Shown: positions 47,329 through 56,277 of the stretch, piece after piece
Position numbering within the stretch: the first letter of the stretch is position 1
Layout of the letters: every line of letters starts with the position of its first letter
Assembly: GCF_020171945.1 (NCBI RefSeq)
Contig: NZ_JAIVAP010000002.1
Location: forward strand, 248,001 to 312,000
DNA from: Bacillus infantis
GTDB lineage: Bacteria > Bacillota > Bacilli > Bacillales > Cytobacillaceae
Length of the DNA: 64,000 nucleotides
Direction of reading: 5' to 3'
The notes under the pieces: generated by a model
Told to the model about the DNA's origin: nothing
Seen by the model: the letters and a program-made list of their open reading frames with translations, nothing else
Database searches by the model: none
Made by a program: the position numbers and the translations under genes

Positions 47329-47462
47329 GTTTGCTTTTTTTAACTGTTCCAAATCGTTGATATTCTCCCAACCTCCCCACCTCTTTCTCCCCCAATATGT
47401 CATACTCCCCCCAAACCCCTCATAGACTTGTACAAATCAGTTTAGGGACAGGTGGGGAGATT

Positions 47463-48239
47463 ATGCGTTCAAGAGCAGACGAAATACGCAAAAGAATTGA
47501 AAAGCGGAAAAAAGACCAGGAGCGGATGAATAAACAAATTCAGCACAGGCTTCCCTGGGCAGATGAAGAGGAAAAGCACGGGTTTGGAAAGCTGCCTTCC
47601 TATGAAGGCACCTCTCCCGAAGGAGAGCATCCCCTGTTTAAAAAAGAAGTATTCTTCTTTAAACTGCTGGCCTCTGCCTGCCTGGTGCTGGTCACCGCCA
47701 TCCTTTTCAAAAATCCGTCGGCTGCCTTTGAGCCGGCCAAAAGCTTTGTGGCCAAAACAATGGAGACTGACTTTCAGTTTGCGGCTGTGTCGGAATGGTA
47801 TGAAAAGCAGTTCGGGGAGCCTTTGGCACTGGTGCCTTTTACAGACTCAAAAAAGGAGCGGGACGAGTCAGCTCCTGCCCAGGAATATGCCCTCCCTGCC
47901 TCGGGCAAGATCCTTGAGGAATTCAATGAGACAGGCCAGAGGGTAACGATTGAAATTGCGATGGGTGCAAATGTGGAGTCAGTGGAAGAGGGCCTTGTTA
48001 AGTTTGCCAGCAATAAAGAAGGATTCGGGAAAACTGTCATTGTCCAGCATGCTGATAAAAGTGAAACATGGTATGGAAACTTGAGCGAAATCAAGGTCAA
48101 TCTATACGATTATATCGGCAAAGGCGTCGCAGTGGGAACAGCCGCAGAAGTGCCGGAGAGCGGCAAGGGCTCTTTTTACTTTGCGCTAAAGCAAGGCGAT
48201 GATTTTATCGATCCTATCCAGGTGATGCAATTTGATTAA
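47463..48239 (+). CDS. spoIVFA: SpoIVFA, regulator of the SpoIVFB protease
   Basis: A 258-residue membrane protein of the outer forespore membrane that tethers and inhibits SpoIVFB with BofA. The N-terminal basic coiled region (RADEIRKRIEKRKKDQERM), a membrane helix near 70-88 and a degenerate LytM/M23-like domain (about 155-258) are visible; the HxH metal ligands are absent (YGNL replaces the usual YAHL-type motif), as in other SpoIVFA. ATG 47463 follows GGTGGGGA; the frame from 47397 has no ribosome site. It overlaps spoIVFB by 8 bases. Confidence 0.92.
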   Translation: MRSRADEIRKRIEKRKKDQERMNKQIQHRLPWADEEEKHGFGKLPSYEGTSPEGEHPLFKKEVFFFKLLASACLVLVTAILFKNPSAAFEPAKSFVAKTMETDFQFAAVSEWYEKQFGEPLALVPFTDSKKERDESAPAQEYALPASGKILEEFNETGQRVTIEIAMGANVESVEEGLVKFASNKEGFGKTVIVQHADKSETWYGNLSEIKVNLYDYIGKGVAVGTAAEVPESGKGSFYFALKQGDDFIDPIQVMQFD

Positions 48240-49098
48240 ATGGCTCGGTTTATTCCGGTATATCCACATTCATCCGCTGCTTTGGGCTGTCATCGGGCTG
48301 GCAGTGGCTACAGCCCGCTTTCAGGAGGTGATCATGCTCCTCCTGATCGTCTTTGTGCACGAAATGGGGCATGCATGGGCGGCAGCCCGCTTTTCATGGC
48401 GAATCAAAAGAATATCATTGCTTCCTTTTGGCGGGGTAGCCGAAATGGATGAGCACGGAAACAGGCCGCTGAAGGAAGAAGCGGCCGTTATTTTGGCCGG
48501 GCCTCTCCAGCATGTCTGGCTGATTGGCCTTTCCTATATTCTTTATAGGCTGTCAGTGCTGGACGGGGCACTGTTTGAGCTTTTTTTTCAATATAATATC
48601 ATGATCCTGATCTTCAATCTCCTGCCTATCTGGCCGCTTGATGGCGGGAAGCTGCTGTTTTTATACCTCTCCCAAAAGAAGGCATTCCCTGATGCCCACA
48701 AACAGGCCTTAAGGATTTCACTTGCGGCGGCCATCATATTTGCTGCGGTTATGCTGCTGGCAGCACCCCTTAATCCAAATATCTGGATTGTGCTCGGCTT
48801 CCTGCTTTTTTCCCTGCATTTTGAATGGAAGCAGAGGCGATTTATTTTTATGCGATTCCTGCTGGAGCGTTATTATGGGAACCGGAATGAATTCAAAGTA
48901 TTGAAGCCATTGATCGTCAAGGAGGATGAGATGGTTGTCGAGGTGCTTGAGCGCTTCCAGCGCGGCACAAAGCATCCAATCATCGTCGAAAAGGATGGGA
49001 AGGAGCATGCTGCACTTGATGAGAATGAGCTCCTCCATGCTTATTTTTCCGAAAAGCTTACCACAGCACGGATGGCTGATTTGCTTTATGCCTATTAA
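48232..49098 (+). CDS. spoIVFB: Intramembrane metalloprotease SpoIVFB
   Basis: A 288-residue site-2 protease that cleaves pro-sigma-K during sporulation. The zinc motif is HEMGH at 43-47, with the third ligand region PIWPLDGGK in a later helix. About six membrane helices are followed by a C-terminal CBS-like domain (about 220-288, VVEVLERFQRGTKHPIIVE) that senses ATP in B. subtilis. The start is TTG, coupled to the end of spoIVFA and preceded by AGGTGATG. Confidence 0.95.
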   Translation: MIKWLGLFRYIHIHPLLWAVIGLAVATARFQEVIMLLLIVFVHEMGHAWAAARFSWRIKRISLLPFGGVAEMDEHGNRPLKEEAAVILAGPLQHVWLIGLSYILYRLSVLDGALFELFFQYNIMILIFNLLPIWPLDGGKLLFLYLSQKKAFPDAHKQALRISLAAAIIFAAVMLLAAPLNPNIWIVLGFLLFSLHFEWKQRRFIFMRFLLERYYGNRNEFKVLKPLIVKEDEMVVEVLERFQRGTKHPIIVEKDGKEHAALDENELLHAYFSEKLTTARMADLLYAY

Positions 49099-49151
49099 AG
49101 CTTGATAATAATAGACAAAGATTTTTAGATATAATAAAGCGGGGAATAAAG

Positions 49152-50630
49152 TTGAAAAAATTAGTCATCAATTATGCAACAAGGGAAAAACGCTATGCTG
49201 TGCTGAATGAATCGGGCAAGCCTGTAAAGCTGATCATCGACCAGCCCAAAAATCTGTCCGCAGTCGGCAGCATTTATCTCGGGACGGTCGCAAAGGTGCT
49301 GCCGGGGATGAATGCTGCTTTCGTTGAGATTGGCGAGGAGAAGAGCGGATTTCTGCACCGCGACAGGCTCGCATCCTATGTGCGTTCAACCGAAGACAAA
49401 GAGGTGAAAGACAGAAAATCAATCTCCTCTTATGTCCGTGAAGGTGAAAAGCTGCTTGTACAAGTTGAAAAAGATGCTGCCGGGACAAAAGGTCCCAGGC
49501 TTACCAATATCATAGAATTCCAGGGCGAGAAGCTGATCTATATGCCATCTGGCCGGTATGTGGCCGTTTCAAGGAAAATAGGGGATGAATCCGCACGGGA
49601 AGATTTGAGGACTCTCGGGATGAAGCTGAAGGAAGAAGAAGAAGGGCTCATTTTCCGTACTTCTGCTGAAGGAGCTTCATTAGAAGAGCTTCAAAAAGAA
49701 CTGGACGGTCTTCGTGCTGAACACAGGGAGCTCGCTAAAGCGGCTGCTTCTGTAAAAAAGCCTGCAAAGCTTGCTGAAAAAGAAACCTTTCTGGAGGAAG
49801 CAGCAGCTGAGATGGCCAGGCTTGGAGCCGGAGAGGTGCTGGTTGACGACCTTGCTGTAAAGCAGAAACTGGAAAAAGCAGCTGCAGGGTCTGAAGTCCG
49901 TTTTTATAATAATAAGGAAAGCATCTTCTCTGCCTATAATCTTGACCAGGAAATCGATAAAGCGCTCAAAAGGATCGTCTGGCTTGATAACGGGGCTTAT
50001 CTTATCTTTGACGAAGCAGAAGCACTGACTGTCATCGATGTGAATACAGGAAAATATTCCGGCCGGGAAAACCTGCGCGACACGGTTCTCAGGACCAATG
50101 AATGGGCAGCGGCAGAGGCTGCAAGGCAGATCAGGCTCAGGGACATCGGCGGCATGATCCTGATTGATTTCATTGATATGAAAGAGGAGAGGGACCGGCA
50201 GCATATTTCACGGGTGATGGAAAAAGAGCTCCGCAAAGATGAACGGAGGACGAGGATCGTAGGGTTCACCCCGCTTGGCATTTTGCAGATCACAAGGAAA
50301 AAGACGAGGGCGGCCCTTTCTGAATCACTCACCGTCAAGTGTGCGGCCTGTGAAGGGACCGGGCGGATGATCAGTGCTGAGACAGCGGCCTTCCGGCTTG
50401 AGCGGGAGCTTTGGGAGCATAGGGGGAGCGATTATGAGGCGGCTCTGGTCAGACTTTCATCAGATGTCCTGAACGTCTTTTCCGGCGAACAGGAGATCCA
50501 CCGGAAAAGGCTGGAAGAAACATGCGGCCTCAGGCTGTTTTTTACTGCAGAAGACTCCAGGACTCCCTTTTATGAGATCCGCCAGCTGGGAAGCCTGAAG
50601 GATATTGAAGCAAAACATAAGAAGCAATAA
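49152..50630 (+). CDS. rng: Ribonuclease G/E family endoribonuclease
   Basis: A 492-residue RNase G. An S1-like RNA-binding domain occupies about 35-125 (GSIYLGTVAKVLPGMNAAFV), the catalytic DNase I-like part has the metal-binding pair in VIDVNTGKYSG and ILIDFIDM, and a zinc-link-like CAACEGTGR is near residue 397. It cuts single-stranded RNA in mRNA decay and rRNA maturation. B. subtilis 168 has no RNase E/G and uses RNase Y and J, but other bacilli keep rng at this spot. The start is TTG after GCGGGG, 53 bases after spoIVFB. Confidence 0.94.
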   Translation: MKKLVINYATREKRYAVLNESGKPVKLIIDQPKNLSAVGSIYLGTVAKVLPGMNAAFVEIGEEKSGFLHRDRLASYVRSTEDKEVKDRKSISSYVREGEKLLVQVEKDAAGTKGPRLTNIIEFQGEKLIYMPSGRYVAVSRKIGDESAREDLRTLGMKLKEEEEGLIFRTSAEGASLEELQKELDGLRAEHRELAKAAASVKKPAKLAEKETFLEEAAAEMARLGAGEVLVDDLAVKQKLEKAAAGSEVRFYNNKESIFSAYNLDQEIDKALKRIVWLDNGAYLIFDEAEALTVIDVNTGKYSGRENLRDTVLRTNEWAAAEAARQIRLRDIGGMILIDFIDMKEERDRQHISRVMEKELRKDERRTRIVGFTPLGILQITRKKTRAALSESLTVKCAACEGTGRMISAETAAFRLERELWEHRGSDYEAALVRLSSDVLNVFSGEQEIHRKRLEETCGLRLFFTAEDSRTPFYEIRQLGSLKDIEAKHKKQ

Positions 50631-50660
50631 AGCTCCCTGATGTAAAACTGGGATAATGTA

Positions 50661-50690
50661 TTGACACACTCTTTGAATATATGATAGTAT
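50661..50690 (+). promoter_or_regulatory. Promoter of the rplU operon
   Basis: Consensus TTGACA (50661-50666) and TAGTAT (50685-50690) with an 18-base spacer, followed by the L21 leader. Confidence 0.65.
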
Positions 50691-50699
50691 TCTTATGTT

Positions 50700-50800
50700 A
50701 TGTTTGTAGCGCACCAAGCTACAACCGCTCAGAGCAGGTATTCAAGCTTTTGCTTTTTTTTGCAAAACGCCTGCAATTGGCGAGTCTTAGTCTATAAGGA
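50700..50800 (+). ncRNA. L21 (rplU) leader RNA, autoregulatory
   Basis: The 5' untranslated region of rplU contains TTGTAGC / GCTACAA (50704-50724) with a GCACCAA loop and CGCC / GGCG (50768-50782), separated by a T-rich stretch. Its site and layout fit the ribosomal protein L21 leader of Firmicutes, which is proposed to bind L21 and repress its own operon. Assignment is by position and partial motif match. Confidence 0.65.
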
Positions 50801-50810
50801 GGTGCAGTTC

Positions 50811-51119
50811 ATGTACGCTATTATCGAAACTGGTGGAAAGCAGATCAAAGTTGAAGAAGGCCAAGCTATCTTCATCGAAAAGCTGGACACTGTAGAAGGC
50901 GAAACAGTTACTTTTGACAAAGTTTTATTCGTAGGCGGCGACAATGTAAAGGTAGGAAGCCCTGTAGTTGAAGGCGCTACTGTAACGGCTAAAGTTGAAA
51001 AACAAGGCCGTGCAAAGAAGATCATTGTCTTCAAATACAAAGCGAAGAAAAACTATCGTAAAAAGCAAGGTCATCGTCAGCCGTTCACTAAAGTTGTAAT
51101 CGAAAAGATCAACGCATAA
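50811..51119 (+). CDS. rplU: 50S ribosomal protein L21
   Basis: A 102-residue ribosomal protein binding 23S rRNA. The start [17 protein letters not shown] is preceded by TAAGGAGGTG; the longer frame from 50700 is the leader. The C-terminal [17 protein letters not shown] motif is complete. First gene of rplU-prp-rpmA. Confidence 0.98.
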   Translation: MYAIIETGGKQIKVEEGQAIFIEKLDTVEGETVTFDKVLFVGGDNVKVGSPVVEGATVTAKVEKQGRAKKIIVFKYKAKKNYRKKQGHRQPFTKVVIEKINA

Positions 51120-51130
51120 GGTTTGGCTGT

Positions 51131-51463
51131 ATGATCCATACGACGATTATTCGTACTGAAGCCGGCCGCGTCAGATCCTTTTCATTGAGCGGGCATGCCC
51201 TTTTTGCCAACCAGGGCAAAGATATCGTATGTGCAGGCGTTTCTGCAGTGTCCATCGGTGCCATCAACAGCATCATGGCGCTGACAGGAGTCGAGCCTGA
51301 CATCGAACAGGGAGACAGCGGCTTTCTCCGATGCGATATCCCGCAGGACCTTCCTGAAGAGACGCAAGAGAAAGTCCAGCTTCTGCTGGAAGGCATGATT
51401 GTTTCATTGGAGACGATTGAGCGCGAGTATGGCAAGCACATAAAAATAACCTTCAAAAAATAG
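51131..51463 (+). CDS. prp: Ribosomal-processing cysteine protease Prp (YsxB)
   Basis: A 110-residue cysteine protease that removes the N-terminal extension of L27. The catalytic pair His22 (FSLSGHALF) and Cys34 (DIVCAGVSA) matches the Staphylococcus aureus enzyme. Its substrate gene rpmA is next and encodes a protein with the expected cleavable extension. It lies 11 bases after rplU. Confidence 0.96.
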   Translation: MIHTTIIRTEAGRVRSFSLSGHALFANQGKDIVCAGVSAVSIGAINSIMALTGVEPDIEQGDSGFLRCDIPQDLPEETQEKVQLLLEGMIVSLETIEREYGKHIKITFKK

Positions 51464-51766
<303 letters not shown>

Positions 51767-51776
51767 GCTTACTACA

Positions 51777-51812
51777 GAAAACTCTAACCGACAGGTTAGA
51801 GTTTTCTTTTTT
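51777..51812 (+). terminator. Terminator of rplU-prp-rpmA
   Basis: GAAAACTCTAACC / GGTTAGAGTTTTC perfect stem, GACA loop and TTTTTT tail. Confidence 0.95.
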
Positions 51813-51856
51813 CCTTTATATGCGATTCCAGCTATAGGGCTGATGATCAAGCGTGG

Positions 51857-51907
51857 ACCGCGGAAAGGGCATGGATCCCAAACGGGCTGCCGTGGCTTTT
51901 CCGCGGT
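51857..51907. repeat. GC-rich inverted repeat before spo0B
   Basis: Perfect 10-bp arms ACCGCGGAAA / TTTCCGCGGT around a 31-base GC-rich loop, followed by a second GC-rich hairpin (GCCGG / CCGGC). No T tract. No gene is seen between rpmA and spo0B. Confidence 0.6.
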
Positions 51908-52034
51908 TCGCCGGCTTGTGCCCGGCTGCCGGGAATTCTTAATTTTAAAAGGAAATTGCTTACTCCCATCTTCTTTTTTGATATACTATCAGCAGGCAAT
52001 CTTATGACACTAATAATTGTGTAGGAGTGCATTT

Positions 52035-52583
52035 ATGGAAAAAGATTGGAGCACAGTTGAGGTTTTGCGGCATGCACGCCATGACTGGATGAATAAAATA
52101 CAATTAATTAAAGGAAATCTTTCCCTAAGCAAATATGACAGGGCCAAGGAAATCATCGATGAAATCGTTGTAGAAGCCCAGAATGAAGCAAAGCTTTCCA
52201 ACTTGAATATTCCTCAATTTGCCTCCCTGCTGTTTACCTACAATTGGGAAAACCATTCGTTCCAGATTGATTATGAGGTGCTGGATGACGTCAAGTGCAG
52301 AAAACTGGATGACCAGTTCCTTGAGAGCTGGACAAGGTCTTTTTTTGCAAGGCTGGACGATTCGGTTAAACCCTTTCATGATAACCATTTATCGGTATTG
52401 ATAGAGCCTCAGGAGGATGGAATCCGTTTGTTTTTTGATTTTAGCGGAATAATAACAGAGAGAGAATCGATCAGATCTTATCTGGGAGAGCAGCACCAGG
52501 CCATCAGGATGAAGATGGAGGAGCTGTCAGAGCAGGAGCTGGCCCTGGAAGTGTTTATGCCATTCAGCAGAGGATTGGAGTAG
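52035..52583 (+). CDS. spo0B: Sporulation initiation phosphotransferase Spo0B
   Basis: A 182-residue phosphotransferase passing phosphate from Spo0F to Spo0A in the sporulation phosphorelay. The phospho-accepting His16 lies in HARHDWMNKIQLIKGNLSLS, equivalent to His30 of B. subtilis; the N-terminus is about 14 residues shorter. The C-terminal domain is a degenerate histidine-kinase ATPase fold. ATG 52035 follows TAGGAGTG; the GTG at 52017 adds six residues. It precedes obg, as in B. subtilis, where obg is co-expressed. Confidence 0.93.
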   Translation: MEKDWSTVEVLRHARHDWMNKIQLIKGNLSLSKYDRAKEIIDEIVVEAQNEAKLSNLNIPQFASLLFTYNWENHSFQIDYEVLDDVKCRKLDDQFLESWTRSFFARLDDSVKPFHDNHLSVLIEPQEDGIRLFFDFSGIITERESIRSYLGEQHQAIRMKMEELSEQELALEVFMPFSRGLE

Positions 52584-52712
52584 CAGTGTGCGCCCTGAAA
52601 GGGGATACGCTGCGAAAAGATGCCGCTGTGCCTTGCTTAGAACAAAGCAGATTTTTACTGCTGTAGATTCGCGGTTTTGTGTACATACAGCAGACAGGAG
52701 GAGTTTTTTAAT

Positions 52713-54002
52713 ATGTTTGTCGATCAAACCAAGATATATGTGAAAGGCGGCGACGGAGGCAACGGAATGGTTGCTTTCCGCCGTGAAAAGTACGTGCCAA
52801 AGGGCGGCCCTGCCGGCGGGGACGGAGGCAAGGGTGCAGATGTTGTTTTTGAGGTGGAAGAAGGTCTGCGGACTCTTATGGATTTCCGCTATAACCGCCA
52901 TTTTAAAGCTTCCCGCGGGGAACATGGGATGTCCAAAAATCAGCATGGCAGAAATTCAAAGGATATGATCATCAAGGTCCCGCCGGGAACGGTTGTGACC
53001 GATGCGGATACAAAAGAGGTAATAGCTGATCTGACTGAGCATGGGCAAAGGGCCATCATCGCAAAAGGCGGACGCGGAGGGCGGGGCAATACCAGATTCG
53101 CTACTCCTGCCAACCCTGCGCCGGAGCTGTCAGAGCATGGCGAGCCTGGCCAGGAGCGTGAAGTAGTCCTTGAACTGAAGCTTCTCGCTGATGTAGGGCT
53201 AGTCGGCTTCCCGAGTGTCGGGAAATCCACCCTGCTTTCGGTTGTTTCTTCAGCAAGGCCGAAGATTGCTGAATACCATTTTACAACGATCGCCCCGAAT
53301 TTAGGAATGGTTGAAACAGAAGATGGAAGAAGCTTTGTAATGGCAGATCTGCCTGGGCTGATCGAAGGGGCGCACTCAGGTGTCGGACTGGGGCATCAAT
53401 TTCTCCGCCATATTGAAAGGACCCGTGTCATTGTCCATGTTATTGATATGGCAGCTGTGGAAGGCCGTGATCCGTATGAGGATTACCTGACAATCAATAA
53501 AGAGCTGAAAGAATATAATCTTCGACTGACAGAGCGTCCGCAGATCATTGTAGCCAATAAAATGGACATGCCGGAAGCTGAAGAAAATCTCAAGGAATTT
53601 AAAAACAGGCTGACTGATGATCATCCGATCTTCCCGATTTCCGCTTTTACAAGGCAGGGCCTCAGGGATCTGCTGTTTGCTGTTGCAGACAAGATCGAGG
53701 AAACGCCTGAATTCCCTCTCATGGAAGAAGAAGAGGATAACGGCATTAACCGGGTTGTCTACAAGCATGAAAAACCTCAAACTGAGTTTGTGATCACAAG
53801 GGATCCGGATGGAAGCTTCGTCCTTTCCGGCGATGCAGTCATCAAAGTGTTCAAGATGACTGATTTCTCGCGGGAAGAATCTGTCCGCCGTTTCGCGCGC
53901 CAGCTGAGGGGCATGGGCGTGGACGAGGCCCTGAGAGAACGCGGAGCCAAGGATGGCGACACGATCAAGCTGCTTGAGTTTGAATTCGAATTTGTTGAAT
54001 AG
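52713..54002 (+). CDS. obg: GTPase Obg
   Basis: A 429-residue essential GTPase linked to 50S assembly, stress and sporulation. The glycine-rich Obg fold covers 1-158 ([19 protein letters not shown]), the G domain about 159-330 has [18 protein letters not shown] and NKMD, and the C-terminal OCT domain spans about 350-429. AGGAGGAG lies upstream of ATG 52713; the frame from 52677 is not conserved. Same length range as B. subtilis Obg (428). Confidence 0.97.
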   Translation: MFVDQTKIYVKGGDGGNGMVAFRREKYVPKGGPAGGDGGKGADVVFEVEEGLRTLMDFRYNRHFKASRGEHGMSKNQHGRNSKDMIIKVPPGTVVTDADTKEVIADLTEHGQRAIIAKGGRGGRGNTRFATPANPAPELSEHGEPGQEREVVLELKLLADVGLVGFPSVGKSTLLSVVSSARPKIAEYHFTTIAPNLGMVETEDGRSFVMADLPGLIEGAHSGVGLGHQFLRHIERTRVIVHVIDMAAVEGRDPYEDYLTINKELKEYNLRLTERPQIIVANKMDMPEAEENLKEFKNRLTDDHPIFPISAFTRQGLRDLLFAVADKIEETPEFPLMEEEEDNGINRVVYKHEKPQTEFVITRDPDGSFVLSGDAVIKVFKMTDFSREESVRRFARQLRGMGVDEALRERGAKDGDTIKLLEFEFEFVE

Positions 54003-54008
54003 GATATA

Positions 54009-54059
54009 AAGCCGCTGCGCCGGATCCATGATGGGCCGGCGCAGGCTTCATGGCTTTTT
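54009..54059 (+). terminator. Probable terminator of obg
   Basis: TGCGCCGG / CCGGCGCA core within AAGCC / GGCTT arms, then CATGGCTTTTTC. The T run lies a few bases off the stem. Confidence 0.6.
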
Positions 54060-54117
54060 CAGGGATCAATATACATACATGTAAGTGGACACTGCTTTAC
54101 GCGAAGGGGTGAAAGGA

Positions 54118-54573
54118 ATGAGACAGGATAAGTCAGATAGGAAGTTTTATTTGGTCCGTGAAGATGTCCTTCCGGAAGCCATGAAAAAAACGCTTGAAGC
54201 GAAGGAAATGATTGATAGGGGGAAAGCAGAATCGGTGTGGGACGCAGTCCAGAAGGTCGACTTAAGCAGAAGTGCCTTTTATAAGTACCGGGATACGGTC
54301 TTTCCTTTCCATACAGTGATCAAAGAGCGGCTCATCACCCTGTTTTTCCATTTGGAGGACAGGTCAGGGACATTATCACAGCTCCTTGGGATTGTTGCAT
54401 CCTCAGGCTGCAATGTTTTAACGATTCATCAGACCATCCCTCTGCAAAGCAGGGCGAATGTCACCATGTCTCTCAATACGAGCGGGATGGGAATTGAGAT
54501 CGATGAGCTTTTGGCCAGGCTGAGAAAATTGGAATTTGTTGAAAAAGTAGAGGTGCTGGGATCAGGTGCATAG
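54118..54573 (+). CDS. pheB: ACT domain-containing protein PheB
   Basis: A 151-residue protein. A helix-turn-helix-like N-terminal part (20-65, [17 protein letters not shown]) precedes an ACT domain (about 75-148, [20 protein letters not shown]). ACT domains bind amino acids, most often phenylalanine here by context, since pheA follows. The B. subtilis gene was once thought to be a chorismate mutase; its real role is not clear. ATG 54118 follows AAGGGGTGAAAGG. Confidence 0.92.
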   Translation: MRQDKSDRKFYLVREDVLPEAMKKTLEAKEMIDRGKAESVWDAVQKVDLSRSAFYKYRDTVFPFHTVIKERLITLFFHLEDRSGTLSQLLGIVASSGCNVLTIHQTIPLQSRANVTMSLNTSGMGIEIDELLARLRKLEFVEKVEVLGSGA

Positions 54574-54729
54574 CCAATTCCCGGCTCCTTTTTTTTAAAA
54601 TTGGGCATCCTTGTCAGCACGATTGTTCAGATTTATCCATTCCAAGCCATAAAAACTAAGGACATGCATAGTGTAAAGTGTTAAAGTATATAAAAAGGAC
54701 TGTGGATCTGTTTGGGAGGAATATTGACT

Positions 54730-55608
54730 ATGAAAGCAGGCTATCTTGGGCCAAAGGCTACATTCACTGACTTGGCAGTAAGAGCGATGTTTCCGGAGAC
54801 GGAATCTGCCCCTTACCGCACGATTCCGGGCTGCATGGACGCAGTCTTGAATGGAGAAATTGATTTTGCTGTTGTTCCGATAGAAAATGCGCTTGAAGGG
54901 TCTGTCAATATTACACTGGATTATTTGGTTCATGAAGTGGATTTGCCGATCTGCGGGGAGATAACGGCTCCGATCAGCCAGCATCTGATGGTGCATCCTG
55001 AGCATGCACAAGAGTGGCAGGATACTGAAATCATTTACAGCCATTCTCATGCGATTGCGCAATGCCATAAATTCCTGCACCAGGATTTGAAGGGCATCCC
55101 TTCTGAAAATATGACCTCTACAGCTGCTGCCGCTCAATTTGTGAAAGAGAATCCGGAAATGAAGGCAGCCGCTATTGCCAATGAACTGGCTGCAGAGGAA
55201 TATGGATTGGTTATTGTGAAGAGGGATATTCATGATTTTCAATATAACCACACCCGCTTTGTTGTTATTTCGAAAAATCCTGTCAAGCTTGATAGAACAA
55301 AGGCGCTGGGATATAAGACAACCGTTATGGCCACCTTGCCTTCAGACCGGGCTGGTGCACTTCATCAGGTTTTATCTGCATTTGCCTGGAGAAAGCTGAA
55401 TTTGACCAAGATTGAGTCGAGGCCGATGAAAACGGGGCTTGGCAATTATTTTTTCATCATTGATATTGATATGGAAGCTGATGATATTCTGATACCCGGA
55501 GCGGTAGCAGAGCTGGAAGCGCTGGGCTGCGGAGTGAAAATACTTGGAAGCTATCCGTATTTCCAGATTGGCAGGAAAGCGAGAGATAAGGCGTCCAATG
55601 TGCATTAA
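54730..55608 (+). CDS. pheA: Prephenate dehydratase PheA
   Basis: A 292-residue monofunctional enzyme converting prephenate to phenylpyruvate. The catalytic domain runs from GYLGPKATFTDLAV to NHTRFVVIS (the TRF-type motif holding the catalytic Thr), and an ACT domain (about 195-280) with GALHQVLSAFAWR and ESRPMK gives feedback inhibition by phenylalanine. ATG 54730 follows GGGAGGA. It is followed by a terminator and the convergent niaR. Confidence 0.95.
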   Translation: MKAGYLGPKATFTDLAVRAMFPETESAPYRTIPGCMDAVLNGEIDFAVVPIENALEGSVNITLDYLVHEVDLPICGEITAPISQHLMVHPEHAQEWQDTEIIYSHSHAIAQCHKFLHQDLKGIPSENMTSTAAAAQFVKENPEMKAAAIANELAAEEYGLVIVKRDIHDFQYNHTRFVVISKNPVKLDRTKALGYKTTVMATLPSDRAGALHQVLSAFAWRKLNLTKIESRPMKTGLGNYFFIIDIDMEADDILIPGAVAELEALGCGVKILGSYPYFQIGRKARDKASNVH

Positions 55609-55620
55609 CAAACAAAAAAG

Positions 55621-55653
55621 AAAGGCCAGGCTTGCTGAAGCCTGGCTTTTTGT
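55621..55653. terminator. Terminator between convergent pheA and niaR
   Basis: GGCCAGGCT / AGCCTGGC stem with flanking AAA/TTT and a T tail on plus; the A-rich left arm can act as U tail on minus. Confidence 0.85.
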
Positions 55654-55670
55654 ATATACATATCCGGCAC

Positions 55671-56213
55671 TTATGGAAGGTCAACAAGGAAAGCTGCTTC
55701 CGCAAGTGCCTGTTCTGCTGCATCCAGAATCGCTTCTGAAGAAGCAGTGATTGTATGTAGGTGAAAGCCTCCGGTAAGCTCTGATAGGAAAGAAGCATTG
55801 GTTTTCCTGATTTTTTCCAGGAATTGTTTGACTTCCCGCCGGTTGGAAACCATGATGGATGCTGTCAGATCTCCATACACAGGATGCTCAATCTTTACAT
55901 CCTTAACTGTTGCCCCATGGTCAACAAGCAGATTCAGCTCATCTTCTGTCTTGTCTGGAGAGTGGGAGCAGGCGACCGTCCGTTCAAACAGCTGGGCGGG
56001 CGGGACCTGCTGAAGATAGAGGTATCCCTGGCTTGTGGCAATGATCGGTTCATTCTTTGCCTTAAGAAGCGTGATATCGCCGACGATGACCTGCCTGCTT
56101 ACATTCGCCTTTCTGGCCAGCTCGCTCCCTGTAACTGGCTCCTGGCGGGATTTCAGGAGATCAAGCAGCATAGTGCGCCGTTCATCCCCCAGCACTTTTT
56201 TCTGTCCGTTCAT
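55671..56213 (-). CDS. niaR: NAD biosynthesis repressor NiaR (YrxA)
   Basis: A 180-residue transcriptional repressor. N-terminal winged helix (SGSELARKANVSRQVIVGDI-like region, residues 28-50) precedes a 3H ligand-binding domain named for three conserved histidines, seen around EHPVYGDL, DHGATV and GFHLHTI. With nicotinic acid it represses nad genes. AGGAGAG lies 9 bases before the ATG. It follows nifS by 64 bases on the same strand, so it is probably under the same NiaR operator (autoregulation). Confidence 0.94.
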   Translation of the reverse strand: MNGQKKVLGDERRTMLLDLLKSRQEPVTGSELARKANVSRQVIVGDITLLKAKNEPIIATSQGYLYLQQVPPAQLFERTVACSHSPDKTEDELNLLVDHGATVKDVKIEHPVYGDLTASIMVSNRREVKQFLEKIRKTNASFLSELTGGFHLHTITASSEAILDAAEQALAEAAFLVDLP

Positions 56214-56277
56214 ACAAAAACTCTCCTAACACCTTCTATAATGAACCAATTTTAACACAGCATTTTCCTGAAAGCGA

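Noticed and set aside
47118-47425. Short plus-strand frames across the palindromic repeat after minD.
   Set aside because: They cross a known-type repeat and a terminator and lack ribosome sites.
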